A stretch of DNA of 29,258 nucleotides, taken from the NCBI GenBank assembly GCA_037447655.1, contig JBBHKE010002519.1:1-29258 (forward strand), read 5' to 3'. The position numbers were made by a program, and so were the translations under genes. Below are positions 18,101-26,849 of this stretch, piece after piece. Under the pieces are notes generated by a model that worked only from the letters and a program-made list of their open reading frames with translations, searched no databases and was not told the origin of the DNA. This DNA comes from Zygnema cylindricum (lineage: Eukaryota; Streptophyta; Zygnematophyceae; Zygnematales; Zygnemataceae). The first letter of the stretch is position 1. Each line of letters begins with the position of its first letter.

Positions 18101-20262
18101 TTCGTATAATTCGTGTAGATTTTGCTGTACGGGCATGTACGAGTATCCTACAAACCCTAAAAAAATAACCAAAAAAACTACGGAAAATACGGACACCGTA
18201 TGCACACTTATGACAAGTTTGAGGGTAGTTATATTGAAATATACGGAATGTACCAAAATGTACCCTAAAAACCCAAGAAACCCCTTAAATAACTCTAACG
18301 GTACGGATATGTACGTAACTGTAAGTAAGTGTACCATACATGTACGCATTCAAAGTAAGGTACGCATTTAATTGACTTTTCAACATCGTTTGATGCGTAC
18401 CGTACGTAGTATTCGTTACACCTTGAATCGCTATTAGCGTATAGATATTATTAGTGTAAACAAAAATTTAGCGTCATTCATTCTAATTTAGTGCCAGGAG
18501 ACGTGGCAGGTTGTGGTCCATGTCCTGAAATAGTGTAATCTATTATATTTAAGGTATCAATGTTAAAATTTTGGGGTGCCGACATAGCGTACATAAGGCT
18601 AATAACGATTCACGGTGTAGTTTATACCGTGCGTAATTTGCGCACTGGACACCTATGTGTTATTTCCAGCAGTACGGGCAGAAACAAAATGCTCTATCAT
18701 GAATATCACACTATATATTTCGACATGTACGGTGAGGACTTTTGTTAGAATCAAGACTGTACGTTGTTTTAAATAACCTTATGACACCACTTTTGTCAAC
18801 GCTGCTTTTATGAGTTTTTTTGTCGGCGAGTGCCACCAAGCCTGGCAACATTGTTGAAATTTGAATCCACTTAAACATTATGCCTTTCCTAAAGACAGGT
18901 GCTTACCAGTTCATCCAGTCCATCCTGGTAGTTTCACTGCATTTAGAAAAAATAATAAATAAATAGTGTTATAATTGTCCTCTGCCTCCATGGGCAGAAT
19001 AAGTATTGAACTGAAAAGCTAACAATTTAATTGTTTCCACTTGGCAGCCCAAGGTGACAGCGAGCTCTCGGGAACTGCCATCGAGACCTCCTTCACTGTG
19101 GTCCTTAGGATCAGACTTCTCTCACAGGTGGGAGCATGCTTTACACACATACACCACTTCTGAAGAGTTCTATGGCAGCGGACATCATCTAACACGTGGC
19201 CCTTTCCTGTTGGTTTGTATGTTTTCTCTGATGGCAGGCTCGCCTCCCAGACACTGTAAAGATGCTCAATTTCCCTCTTGGCGAGACTAAGACGGTGAGC
19301 CCACACATCCTGTAACTGCCCTTGTTTTCTCTCTTTTTCCAGGTCGCTACATTTTAATTGGCAGTCTTCCCGGAACTCCGCTGAAGAGAAAACTCATTCC
19401 CTCTGGCAGGTATACATGATACACGGCTTCGCTTACAGTGACTACCTGAGTGAGCTGGGGTCGCCCATCACTATTGGCACAGCTGGAGGAAGTCTGGACA
19501 TGGCTTTCAAAGGCGCATACGACAAGACCCGCAACTTCCTCATCGACGCATTTCATCTCCAAGAAGAGGAGGCCATTGGCGTAATGAGCACCTCAGTTGA
19601 CTTCATCGTCACACAGGTGACTGGAACATTGTTGTTCTATCGAGTTGTGTAAAGATAACAACAAGCATAAGTGGGAGACACAGCAATGCATTATGATGCA
19701 TCACATGCATTGGCATCATGTGACTGTGCAGGACATAACTTCTTATTGCACCTCAAGTCAAAAAGGGATGCATGATATAGCATCATGCAACATCATACTG
19801 CATAACATTGCTAGGGCAGATCATTGCATAATGCATAAAAACTCAAATCATTTACTAATGTGGTAGGATTTTATATGTTATGGCAAAACGTTAGACATCT
19901 TCCTATATGCATCCATTGTGAAACTTTTCCTCGTGCAATGTTGCAATGTATAATTGCTAAATGATTTGTTATTTCACATCAACTTGTCCAATTAGACACA
20001 ACCATGACTGATACACGACTAAATATTCTAACGTTTAGTAAGGGGTTGTCTTTGCCAGGTGGTTGACAACAATTGGGGAGTACATGGGCTGGTAAAGAAA
20101 GTAGCTTTCCGACGCCGCACTCTAGGTCGACGTCTATTGGAGCATTTGGAAGCAGGTAATCTCGTGGAGCACATCACAGTACGACACATAGGCGAGAAGA
20201 AGCGAAAGCGAAGAGAACAAATGATGAAAAAGCTTTTCGGGATCGGGGGGCATCAGGAGTAG
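15108..20262 (+). CDS. Secreted acetamidase/formamidase, FmdA/AmdA family (12 exons, 523 aa)
   Basis: Exons: 15108-15232, 15380-15506, 15720-15866, 16035-16114, 16614-16740, 17115-17346, 17539-17620, 17807-17910, 19048-19127, 19238-19294, 19410-19616, 20059-20262. All introns are GT-AG, and the total of 1572 nt is in frame. The family hydrolyses formamide or short amides to the acid plus ammonia (nitrogen salvage). Family landmarks in order: TVKWGYYD (44-51), HAAGNDYEKMIKGDP (~73-87), GAGSHIVTGPINVCGAMPGD (111-130), PLRPHLGILAVMPADG (~271-286), FGGNIDNW (308-315), HAAQGDSELSGTAIET (340-355), HGFAYSDYLSELG (392-404). Residues 1-25 form a signal peptide (hydrophobic FSVVFALFVTFC, cleavage likely after VEA), which implies export; many relatives lack one. 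The C-terminus is basic (KKVAFRRRTLGRR, then GEKKRKRREQMMKKL), beyond what I expect of the family. Exon 1 was ended at the GTGGGT donor because this aligns KHLKLGT with the usual segment before TVHWGY. Substrate specificity is inferred only from the family. Confidence 0.9.
16409..16450. repeat. GA-rich low-complexity tract in intron 4
   Basis: A purine tract (GAGGGCGAGGGAGAGGGAGA and on) lies in the 499-bp intron 16115-16613 of the formamidase gene. It is a decayed microsatellite. Confidence 0.7.
17911..19047 (+). other. Intron 8 of the formamidase gene, enlarged by insertions
   Basis: The donor is GCAG|GTATGA and the acceptor TTGGCAG|CCCAAG. At 1137 bp it is by far the longest intron of this gene (others 110-499 bp). 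It holds the MITE at 18419-18617 and, before it, a stretch at about 18045-18420 dense in GTACG/CGTAC and TACGGA words that resembles the GTACG-rich repeat DNA elsewhere in the window. Confidence 0.85.
18419..18617. mobile_element. TA-flanked MITE, copy 3 (199 bp), inside an intron
   Basis: The left end reads CACCTTGAATCGCTATTAGC from 18419, one base different from copy 1. The right end (GGCTAATAACGATTCACGGT and on, to 18617) has a few changes. TA flanks both sides (18417-18418 and 18618-18619). The interior keeps TTAGTGTAAAC and TTTAGCGTCA words but is otherwise unlike copies 1 and 2. Confidence 0.85.
19617..20058 (+). other. Intron 11 of the formamidase gene with a TGCAT/ATGCA cluster
   Basis: The donor is ACACAG|GTGACT and the acceptor TTTGCCAG|GTGGTT. 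Between 19680 and 19920 the words ATGCA and TGCAT recur many times (AATGCATTATGATGCATCAC, ACATGCATTGG, GGATGCATGATA, TTGCATAATGCATAA, TATGCATCC). CATGCA-type RY elements bind B3 factors in plants, but a decayed simple repeat explains the density as well. Confidence 0.7.
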
Positions 20263-20903
20263 GTTAGGAGTAAGGTTAGGCATAAGGCAGAAACCTACAA
20301 TAAGATTTTGCCAAAAAATTGTCTTGGGGAAAGAAATTGATAAAAAACTACTTTGGGAATAAGCTATTTGCCTCAACTTTCGCCTCAAGGTTATAATTCT
20401 TGTAGCTGAGGTCAATAAATGTGGCACTTCTTTTGATAGAGGAGAACAATGTGGAAGAGAATATTGTTGTTTCACCTTCAAAAAGGTCGTCCCAAGTTGA
20501 ATGAATGATGACAACTCAAAAATAGGAATACCAAAGATTGTTATGAGTGCTCGTTTTCTACCTATGATTTGACTTAAGAGATAACATAACGTTTGTATTT
20601 TGGTGCATTAGGAGGCTATGCCAAAAGGATATGCGTCGCATGTAGTTGCCCATGACTGGTCTTGGTATATTTCGGTGTCATTTGTGATAAATATTGGTTT
20701 GTATATCCATATTCTCTTGTTCTATTCTGAAAGTGGTTGCATGATTAGGCTGTTTTTTTTATTTTTACAACATCTTTCCTTTGTCCAAAGGTTGAGCAAG
20801 AGTGAGTAGGTTGACTCTACCGACTTAGATGTGTACCATATACTATTAGCTTCATATGATTCATTTGTTACGAAGGACATTTACATATTATTTAAAGAGG
20901 CAT
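20263..20903 (+). other. 3' UTR and downstream DNA of the formamidase gene
   Basis: No gene is supported. GGTTAGGAGTAAGGTTAGGC directly follows the stop. CAATAAATG near 20412-20420 is a plausible poly(A) signal about 150 nt after the stop. The 126-codon minus-strand frame 20134-20514 overlaps exon 12 antisense and is rejected. Confidence 0.45.
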
Positions 20904-20998
20904 TGAAATGCTAGTGTTGTGTATCGGTTAAAAAATTATATGCTCCGTATCTGTTTAACTAAAATCTATTACGGACAGCGCAGCACATAAACGTCAAT

Positions 20999-21490
20999 AA
21001 ATTTAGGGAATTGTTCATGACAGTGAATATTTTGATTGCGCACAGTCACTTACGTCACTTTATCAAAGATTTTAGATTTTAGGTACACGGTGGTATAATT
21101 TAAGTACCGCTGACTTTAGATTTGACGGTCAATCAATTGAACTGCTTGGATTTTCAAAAAGTTGTAACAACCGGTTAAACTTTTGCTGCGCTTGTGAACG
21201 TCGACCGTCATAATAAAATCAATAATTTACACGGCCGGCGAAGGTTTACGCTAACAAAACTGCGGCAACCACATGTAAATAAAAGTGTTGCAGACAGTCA
21301 CTTTTTGTCGTTTTTGACTTTACGCGAGCTCCACTTTAACAGCCTATGTTGGCTTTTAGCTTAGCCGCAAAACTGAAATTTAATTGCGAATCATTACATT
21401 GAACTTAGATGCAAAGTAACGATCGACGCGAAATCTTGTACGGATGAATTAACTTGAACGAAACGAAATATACTTCGTACATTATAATAA
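20999..21490. repeat. Left ~490-bp inverted arm inside the hAT element
   Basis: From AAATTTAGGGAATTG at 20999 the sequence matches the reverse complement of 22485-22977 with scattered differences; long shared blocks include AAAAGTGTTGCAGACAGTCA (about 21281-21300) and AACAGCCTATGTTGGCTTTT (about 21338-21357). Similarity fades after ATACTTCGTACATTATAATA near 21488. The outer limit AAATTTAGGG/CCCTAAATTT has no evident target duplication of its own. Confidence 0.8.
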
Positions 21491-21494
21491 AACC

Positions 21495-21835
21495 CTAGAT
21501 GTTCAATACGCGCGTTTTCTACGTATTGTATGACTTTTCAAAAAATGCAAAAAAAAGTCCTTAAACTGGCTGAAATTCGGCCTTAGACAAATTACGGTAA
21601 CTGTTCGAGTTTTTACGGAAATGTAATTAGTTAAAAAAGGTCGATGCACGTTTCCGTACTTTCTCTTCAGTAAACTGAACAGAATGTACACCGAATGTAC
21701 GGGAAAATATCGTGACGTCTACGGATATTTTCAAAAAGAGACGTTGTGGCGTCACACTATTTGAGCACCGTAAGTTCAAAATGTGTACGGGCGTCTTCTT
21801 CAAATTTTCGAAAAGAAGCCGCCATAAATACTTCA
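21495..21835. repeat. Copy of the foldback module arm inside the hAT element
   Basis: This stretch matches 300-620 directly and 1340-1690 in inverted orientation. Shared blocks include AAAAAGAGACGTTG followed by GTCACACTATTT, then GTAAGTTCAAAATGTGTACG and AAGAAGCCGCCAT. On the minus strand one frame reads VHILNLRCSNSVTPQRLF, close to VHILNLRRANSVTPQRLF from the copy at about 1397-1453. Confidence 0.7.
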
Positions 21836-22046
21836 ACAGTTGAATGCGAAAATTCAAAGAAGACGCCATTACCGACGCCACGGCAGTAGTTAGTAATATG
21901 TTTTTTTTATTAAAATGTTACATCGTGCAATGTTGGATGATGAAAAATGGAATCTGCATATGGCTTGTACTTTGTTTTTTTGAAGTTGCATGCTCTCGGA
22001 GAGGTAGAGTGAGAAGGCCATGGCTGCCTGTCTGTGAACGACAGAT

Positions 22047-22192
22047 ATTATGACAAAAAATTAGCATTTCGTAGGAATTGAACCTACGCCTATGTACGTC
22101 GCCTAGTGGACACGATAGTTATTATGACAAAAACTTTGCATTTCGCAGGAATTGAACCTGTGCATATGTACGTCGGCTAATATCCACTGCAA
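22047..22192 (-). repeat. Tandem pair of tRNA T-arm-like units (74-bp period)
   Basis: Two units begin with ATTATGACAAAAA at 22047 and 22121. Read on the minus strand each contains a T-arm-like hairpin with loop: GTAGGTTCAATTCCTAC (about 22072-22088) and CAGGTTCAATTCCTG (about 22146-22160). GGTTCAATTCC matches the Pol III B-box consensus closely. Upstream, TAGGCGACGTAC and TAGCCGACGTAC partly resemble an A-box, but the A-to-B spacing of about 20 bp is shorter than in a tRNA. No full cloverleaf can be drawn, so these are tRNA-derived or tRNA-like pieces, not functional tRNA genes. Confidence 0.45.
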
Positions 22193-22484
22193 AACTTATC
22201 CTTAAGCAGTTGTTGTAGATTTTCCGATGCGTACACGACGTGTGATGATATTTTGAATACATTTTATTTTGCCACTCATGTAGCGTAAAGGGGTACATTT
22301 CAATTATTTTTTAACATGCGGTTTGTCGGAAAAAAATCATTAACGTTTTTTACGATTTTTTCAAATCGACCTCTCCATTTCTCGTATTGTAGCACGTTCG
22401 AATCGGCGTAGAATCATTAATTAACTATGAATAAAACATACCATTACGATATACAATTGAATTATATTTTTACGCGGGTCCGTT

Positions 22485-22977
22485 TTTTTATAATGTACAA
22501 AGTATATTTCGTTTCGTGCGAGTTAATTTATCTGTACAAGATTTCGCGTCGTTCATTAATTTGCGTCTAAGTTCAATGTAATGATTGGCGATAAAATTTC
22601 AGTTTTGCGGCTAAGTTAAAAGCCAACATAGGCTGTTAAAGTGGAGCTCCCGTAAAGTCAAAAACGACAAAAAGTGACTGTCTGCAACACTTTTATTTAC
22701 ATGTGGTTGCCGCAGTTTTGTTAGCGTAAACCTTTGCCGGCCGTGTGAATTATTGATTTTATTAAGACGGTCGAGGTTCACAAGTGCGGCAAAAGTTTAA
22801 CCGGTTGTTACAACTTTTTGAAAATCCAAGCAGTTCAATTGATTGACCGTAAATCTAAAGTCAGCGGTACTTAAATTGTACCAGCGTGTACCTAAAATGT
22901 ACAATCTTTGACAAAGTGACGTAAGTGACCGTGCGCAACCAAAATAGTCACTGCCATGATCAATTCCCTAAATTTAA
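22485..22977. repeat. Right ~490-bp inverted arm inside the hAT element
   Basis: This is the inverted partner of 20999-21490 and ends with CAATTCCCTAAATTT at 22963-22977. Differences from the left arm are scattered substitutions and small indels, so the arms have diverged since they were formed. Confidence 0.8.
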
Positions 22978-23346
22978 AACAATAATTTTTAGTTCTAAAA
23001 CTATAGTATTGAAACGAACAAATTAAATCACATTGTAAAATTTTAAATCTAACTTTTTCAAAAAACACACGTACAGACAAACAGATCAAACGAGCACATC
23101 TGACAGATTGCCGCCATTTACTGCAGCCTAGTGCCACCATCTTTTGACAATTCAGGGGCACTTATTTTAGGAAATTTTAGTTTTTTTATAAAATAGTAAA
23201 AATATATATTTATTCCTTGCGATTTTTTTATCGAAATCGGGGGGAAGGGGGTCCGCGAAGACGTCCGGGGAATAACCCGTACAGTTGAGTGTATTGGACG
23301 TACATTTATCTATACGCTCCGTATAGATATCGCGATAGTTATCGAT

Positions 23347-23407
23347 ATCGGTGTTATCACCGATAAAAACCGATAAATATCGGTTATCTATTGGCGATAA
23401 CACCGAT
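23347..23407. repeat. Subterminal hairpin with TATCGG/CCGATA repeats
   Basis: ATCGGTGTTATC (23347-23358) and GATAACACCGAT (23396-23407) are exact reverse complements around a loop that itself holds ACCGATAAA and AATATCGGTTATC. It lies about 90 bp from the right end of the hAT element, where such motifs would be expected to bind transposase. Confidence 0.7.
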
Positions 23408-23504
23408 TACGATATATCGTACCAATATATTGATTATCGGCTACCCGAAAAAACCCATATCGGTTATCGGCAAATCCTTACCGATACACAACACTATGAA
23501 ATGC

Positions 23505-25585
23505 ACATTATCAGATTCTGTATTGAAACCCCTGATGAATTCACACCTTGATTATTGCGGAGTGTAATCTATTAAAATAGAAAAGAGAAATTATTGCATT
23601 AATCAGAATGAGATAACCATCAAAATATAAAATATGTTTGAATGGTAACCACTTTGATGACCATTGTGGGCTAGGGATGAACAATCTTAATAACTACAAA
23701 CATGACAAAAGGTAAAAAAAATGAAAAACTTGCCACAGTTGGAAAGAGTGTAAATGAAGGGAAATGTAATTAAGGAAAAAACAACGCAAAACCCAATAAG
23801 TGGGGCGAGATCCCCAATAAGAATACAAAAAACACAATCGCAGACAGAATGACAAACAAAATCACAAGCATAGGCACACACATGTACACATCCCCAACAA
23901 ACTCTTTATTTTTCAATTACGCCCTATATCACCCCCGCCCGTCGCAAACGAATGCCTCAAGCTATACCACTAATCGTTCATAATGACTGTTTTTAGACCT
24001 TTGTCTTTGCACAACCATCCAAGTAGGAATCTTCTATGTCACGTCCGTTTCCTTGTCATCCTCTCTATTTTTGAGCCCGTGTGAGTTTCAACAATCAGTC
24101 CACGTAGGGTGCCTTGCCCACGGTATGACAAACTCTCTATTGTTGTTACGAATTTGAAGAGACATCTGAAAGCATGTCCACAAGCCCAAATGGGTACTCC
24201 AATGTTTGATGTTGGAAGCTCTATCCCCAACCGATTAGCGACTCGAAATAAACCTTGATGCTTATTTGGTTAAGATCTCGACGCTCTCTTCCACGATTAA
24301 ATAATCGTCCCCCTATCACCTTTGAAAAGTAGCCCGGACAAATTCTTGATTTTGCTTGGCTTCATTTTCGCCCTCTCATCATCGGGCCCTCTTACCACGC
24401 TCTTAGGCGAGATTGCCATGTGATGTCCATCTCAATCGTTCTAGAGGATTTTGTTGCTTGAGCACTTCAACCTTTCACCTGATCTCCTTCTTTGAAAGCA
24501 AAAGTTGAAGATTTGCATTCTGCATACTTTACGGCCCTCGAGAGACATTCTTCCTCAAGGGTTTGATTTGATCATTGGTGCTCTTTATAAAAGAGTATAA
24601 ATGCCTTTTATGTGCTATGTTTCCTCCCAAAGCCCCGTCTTGATGATGATCCTCTAATTAAAGTGGCTTCCTATATGGCCCGATGACGTGTTCGCCATAA
24701 TATTGTAACTCTTTTGTTTGCCGCAGGTCTTGTTGCGTTTAATGAGCATGCAAGAGGAATATGTCTTATAATTGTAGGGAGAACCTTGTACGGTTTTGGT
24801 GTCTTTTACTATGTGCTTGCGACCCGCAAGAGCATTCAATGACCGTTTCTCACCAGTTTGGTGTCCCTATAAAGCAAAGCTTTCTTACGCCTAGTTTCGG
24901 GTTAGATGGTCCTCGTGGAAGATGCAGCGACGCTAGCCACACTATTCACTACAATACTACAATTTGATAACTCATTAATGTATCGTCACCTGTAAATCAA
25001 ATATTTCATTTTGTCTTTTATTCCTTTTTAGGCTACGTGCGTCATATACAACATCTTTCGATTGTTTATTCCCTTAAATTGCATATGTCACACATACACA
25101 CGGACCCCTCGAGATAAAGATATTTTTTTCTCGTCATTTCGAAGAGATCAAATTTTATAAGGTTGGTCGATATGTGAAGCTATCAATGTAGGTAGCACTT
25201 GTCCACAAGGTTTACCAACCGACCTCCCCCTCCTAAACGGTTTCTAAGTTGCCTTTCAATTGTGAGGCAATTAAAGAGTTAGATTTCCCTATTAAAACCT
25301 CGTGTCCATACATCAAATAGTTGCCAATGCGTTGGTGAAAGACCTTTTGCATTTTCAAGACTTTTCTAAGCTTTCGTACTTAAGTGGACTTTGCGATCTC
25401 ACACGTTATGTTGTTTAGCGCTCTCTCTTTCCACTACACATTTTCACGCACTCATAATCAGTTTTACCTTCTCGTTTGAGGTATGACAATCCTTTTTTAC
25501 GCAATGCACCACATAGTTGGACGCAAACCTGTGAATAATTAGTTTTCAAACTTTCCGTGGCGGTGTAGGTTGATTTATTGTCTCG
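23505..25585. other. Degenerate repeat DNA, mostly unidentified
   Basis: About 2 kb without an intact gene. On the plus strand, 24115-24180 reads VPCPRYDKLS then TNLKRHLKACP, which vaguely resembles a C2H2/BED-type zinc finger with one missing cysteine. Otherwise short open segments alternate between frames, as in old retrotransposon sequence. The frames at 24039-24230, 24654-24839 and 24761-24967 have no recognisable features. Confidence 0.35.
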
Positions 25586-25786
25586 AAAATAGTGTTAACG
25601 ACATTTTTTAAGGGCAGTTGGGCTTTGGTGGCACTTGTCATAACGCCTCACTCTCTTGTTACTCATATCCTTATCCTAACTGAGATTTTCCTTTAAAGTG
25701 GAGGAAGGTTCAATAACATTTCAGTAAACTCTTCTACCGACTCATCGCACTCTTGCCACTTGGTGCCCAATGTCAAAGTCCCACCT
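25586..25786 (-). pseudogene. Decayed retrotransposon gag-like fragment
   Basis: On the minus strand one frame reads KWQECDESVEEFTEMLLNLP, then after stops and shifts KISVRIRI, RVRRYDKCHQSPTALK and NVVNTIFETINQ. The order (ESVEEF, hydrophobic helix, P-L, RRY, PxTLxE-like, a final helix) matches the capsid region of Ty3/gypsy-type gag proteins in outline. It contains stops in every frame and is not functional. A copia gag fragment is the alternative. Confidence 0.35.
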
Positions 25787-26343
25787 TTTTGTACCTCTTT
25801 GCTAGTAGCATATATTAGGTACAAAAATGTGTATCAAATCAACTGATTGCCACTGAATTTTAAACTATTTTGAAGGGGCTAATTATGCTCAATTGTGTGT
25901 TGGGTTTGTCCGTGTTTAAGGTTTAGGGATAGTTTGTGTCTATAAGCCACACCGAGTTTGGCAACGCTTTGTTTAATTCTCGAAAAGTTAACGTATCCTT
26001 TACAACTCTTGTTGAGGTTTCTCACCAATTACTTTTGAGATTTTGGATTCCTTTCTTAAATCAAAAACCAATGCACACGTGGCTTATTTAGTTTGTTGCT
26101 CATAGAAAGAGGAATGAACCCTACTTGATGAGATAGTGTTGTAGTTATTAGGCCCCATGTTGGGTACATTGCCAAACATGCCGTTTCTTCTATACTTCTG
26201 CCTCTTCCCTAGTTTAAGGGTCCCCCAAGCTCCCTTGGTTTTCCTTCACGGTGCTCGGAGGACTTTTGGTGGTGTGTTCCGCATGTAGCTTGGTCAAATG
26301 TTATTCAATTCCGATATTGCAAATGGTTGTGGTGGCTCCGGAC
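25787..26343. other. Degenerate sequence between retrotransposon fragments
   Basis: The minus strand has short coding-like pieces but nothing I can assign. By position it would hold the integrase of the copia element to its right or an insertion boundary. Confidence 0.3.
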
Positions 26344-26463
26344 CTTGCCATTCTTGCTAACGACATGGCGACCATTTTTCAAATTGACCTCAAAACCTTT
26401 ACTCTCATCCAAAGACGTAGAAAACGGATTTTTCTTAAAGTCAAGGACAAAGAGGACATTGTG
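26344..26463 (-). pseudogene. Copia GAG-pre-integrase remnant
   Basis: On the minus strand 40 codons read HNVLFVLDFKKNPFS, then GFEVNLKNGRHVVSKNGK. This matches the pre-integrase region of Ty1/copia polyproteins, whose usual form is NVLYVPDLKKNLLS followed by G-Y-x-V-x-F and I-S-K-N-G-K. The flanking frames are broken. It lies in the right order and orientation downstream of the gag and protease remnants at 26615-27618. Confidence 0.65.
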
Positions 26464-26614
26464 AAGGGTCCTTAACTGTTTTTCCTTCTACATCATCTAG
26501 CAAAGATACATCACCCACAGCACGTGTCTGGACACTCATCCCACAAGCATAACAAATACAATTCTCCGGCGTTGTTTTCAAATTTTTGAAGATAGCTTTA
26601 TTCCAGCACATGTG

Positions 26615-26730
26615 AGTTGACGCTCAAGTATCCATTATCCATCCATGTCTTTCGGGCCCTCCATTTCCGCCGCCATAGCAAATAGGTTCGTGTCATCCTC
26701 CTCAGAAAATGGCAAAGTCTCGTCTTGGAG
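26615..26730 (-). pseudogene. Copia protease-region remnant, catalytic motif lost
   Basis: The minus strand reads EEDDTNLFAMAAEMEGPKD, then MDG, an in-frame TAA, and WILERQLTC. In copia elements this position reads WILDSGA(S/T)-H-H, where D-S-G is the aspartic protease active site. Here the residues after WIL are E-R-Q, so the catalytic aspartate and DSG are gone. The remnant links the zinc-knuckle end of gag to the pre-integrase piece. Confidence 0.55.
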
Positions 26731-26849
26731 AGACGAAGAAGCCGAAAACAGTGCATTTCCACGAGGTGTAGGCCCCGTGAAGCTTTTATAAAACTAACTT
26801 TGTTGCCATCCCGGTTTATATAAACATATTTCGTTAGCCTTTTTAAGCT

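Larger units (their letters stand above)
20912..23496. mobile_element. Non-autonomous hAT transposon (2585 bp) with perfect 8-bp TSD
   Basis: The left end TAGTGTTGTGTATCGGT (20912-20928) is matched by its reverse complement at 23480-23496. Both sides are flanked by TGAAATGC (20904-20911 and 23497-23504), an exact 8-bp duplication as made by hAT transposases. The right subterminal zone (about 23330-23490) carries many TATCGG/CCGATA hexamers, a pattern like transposase-binding subterminal repeats. The interior consists of inverted arms (20999-21490 and 22485-22977) around a copy of the foldback module seen at 238-1726. No transposase is encoded. The termini resemble those of the element at 2577-4301 (TAGTGTTG..TATCG), so the two are probably mobilised by related transposases. 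Confidence 0.85.

Noticed and set aside
19342-19409. Alternative acceptor CTTTTTCCAG at 19333-19342 in intron 10
   Set aside because: Joining exon 10 there gives VATF and an immediate stop, while the acceptor at 19407-19409 gives VYMIHGFAYSDYL, which matches the family.
20134-20514. 126-codon minus-strand frame at the end of the formamidase gene
   Set aside because: It overlaps exon 12 antisense and the 3' UTR and has no protein features.
22047-22192. Functional tRNA genes
   Set aside because: Only the T-arm is convincing; acceptor, D and anticodon arms cannot be paired, and the A-box to B-box distance is too short.
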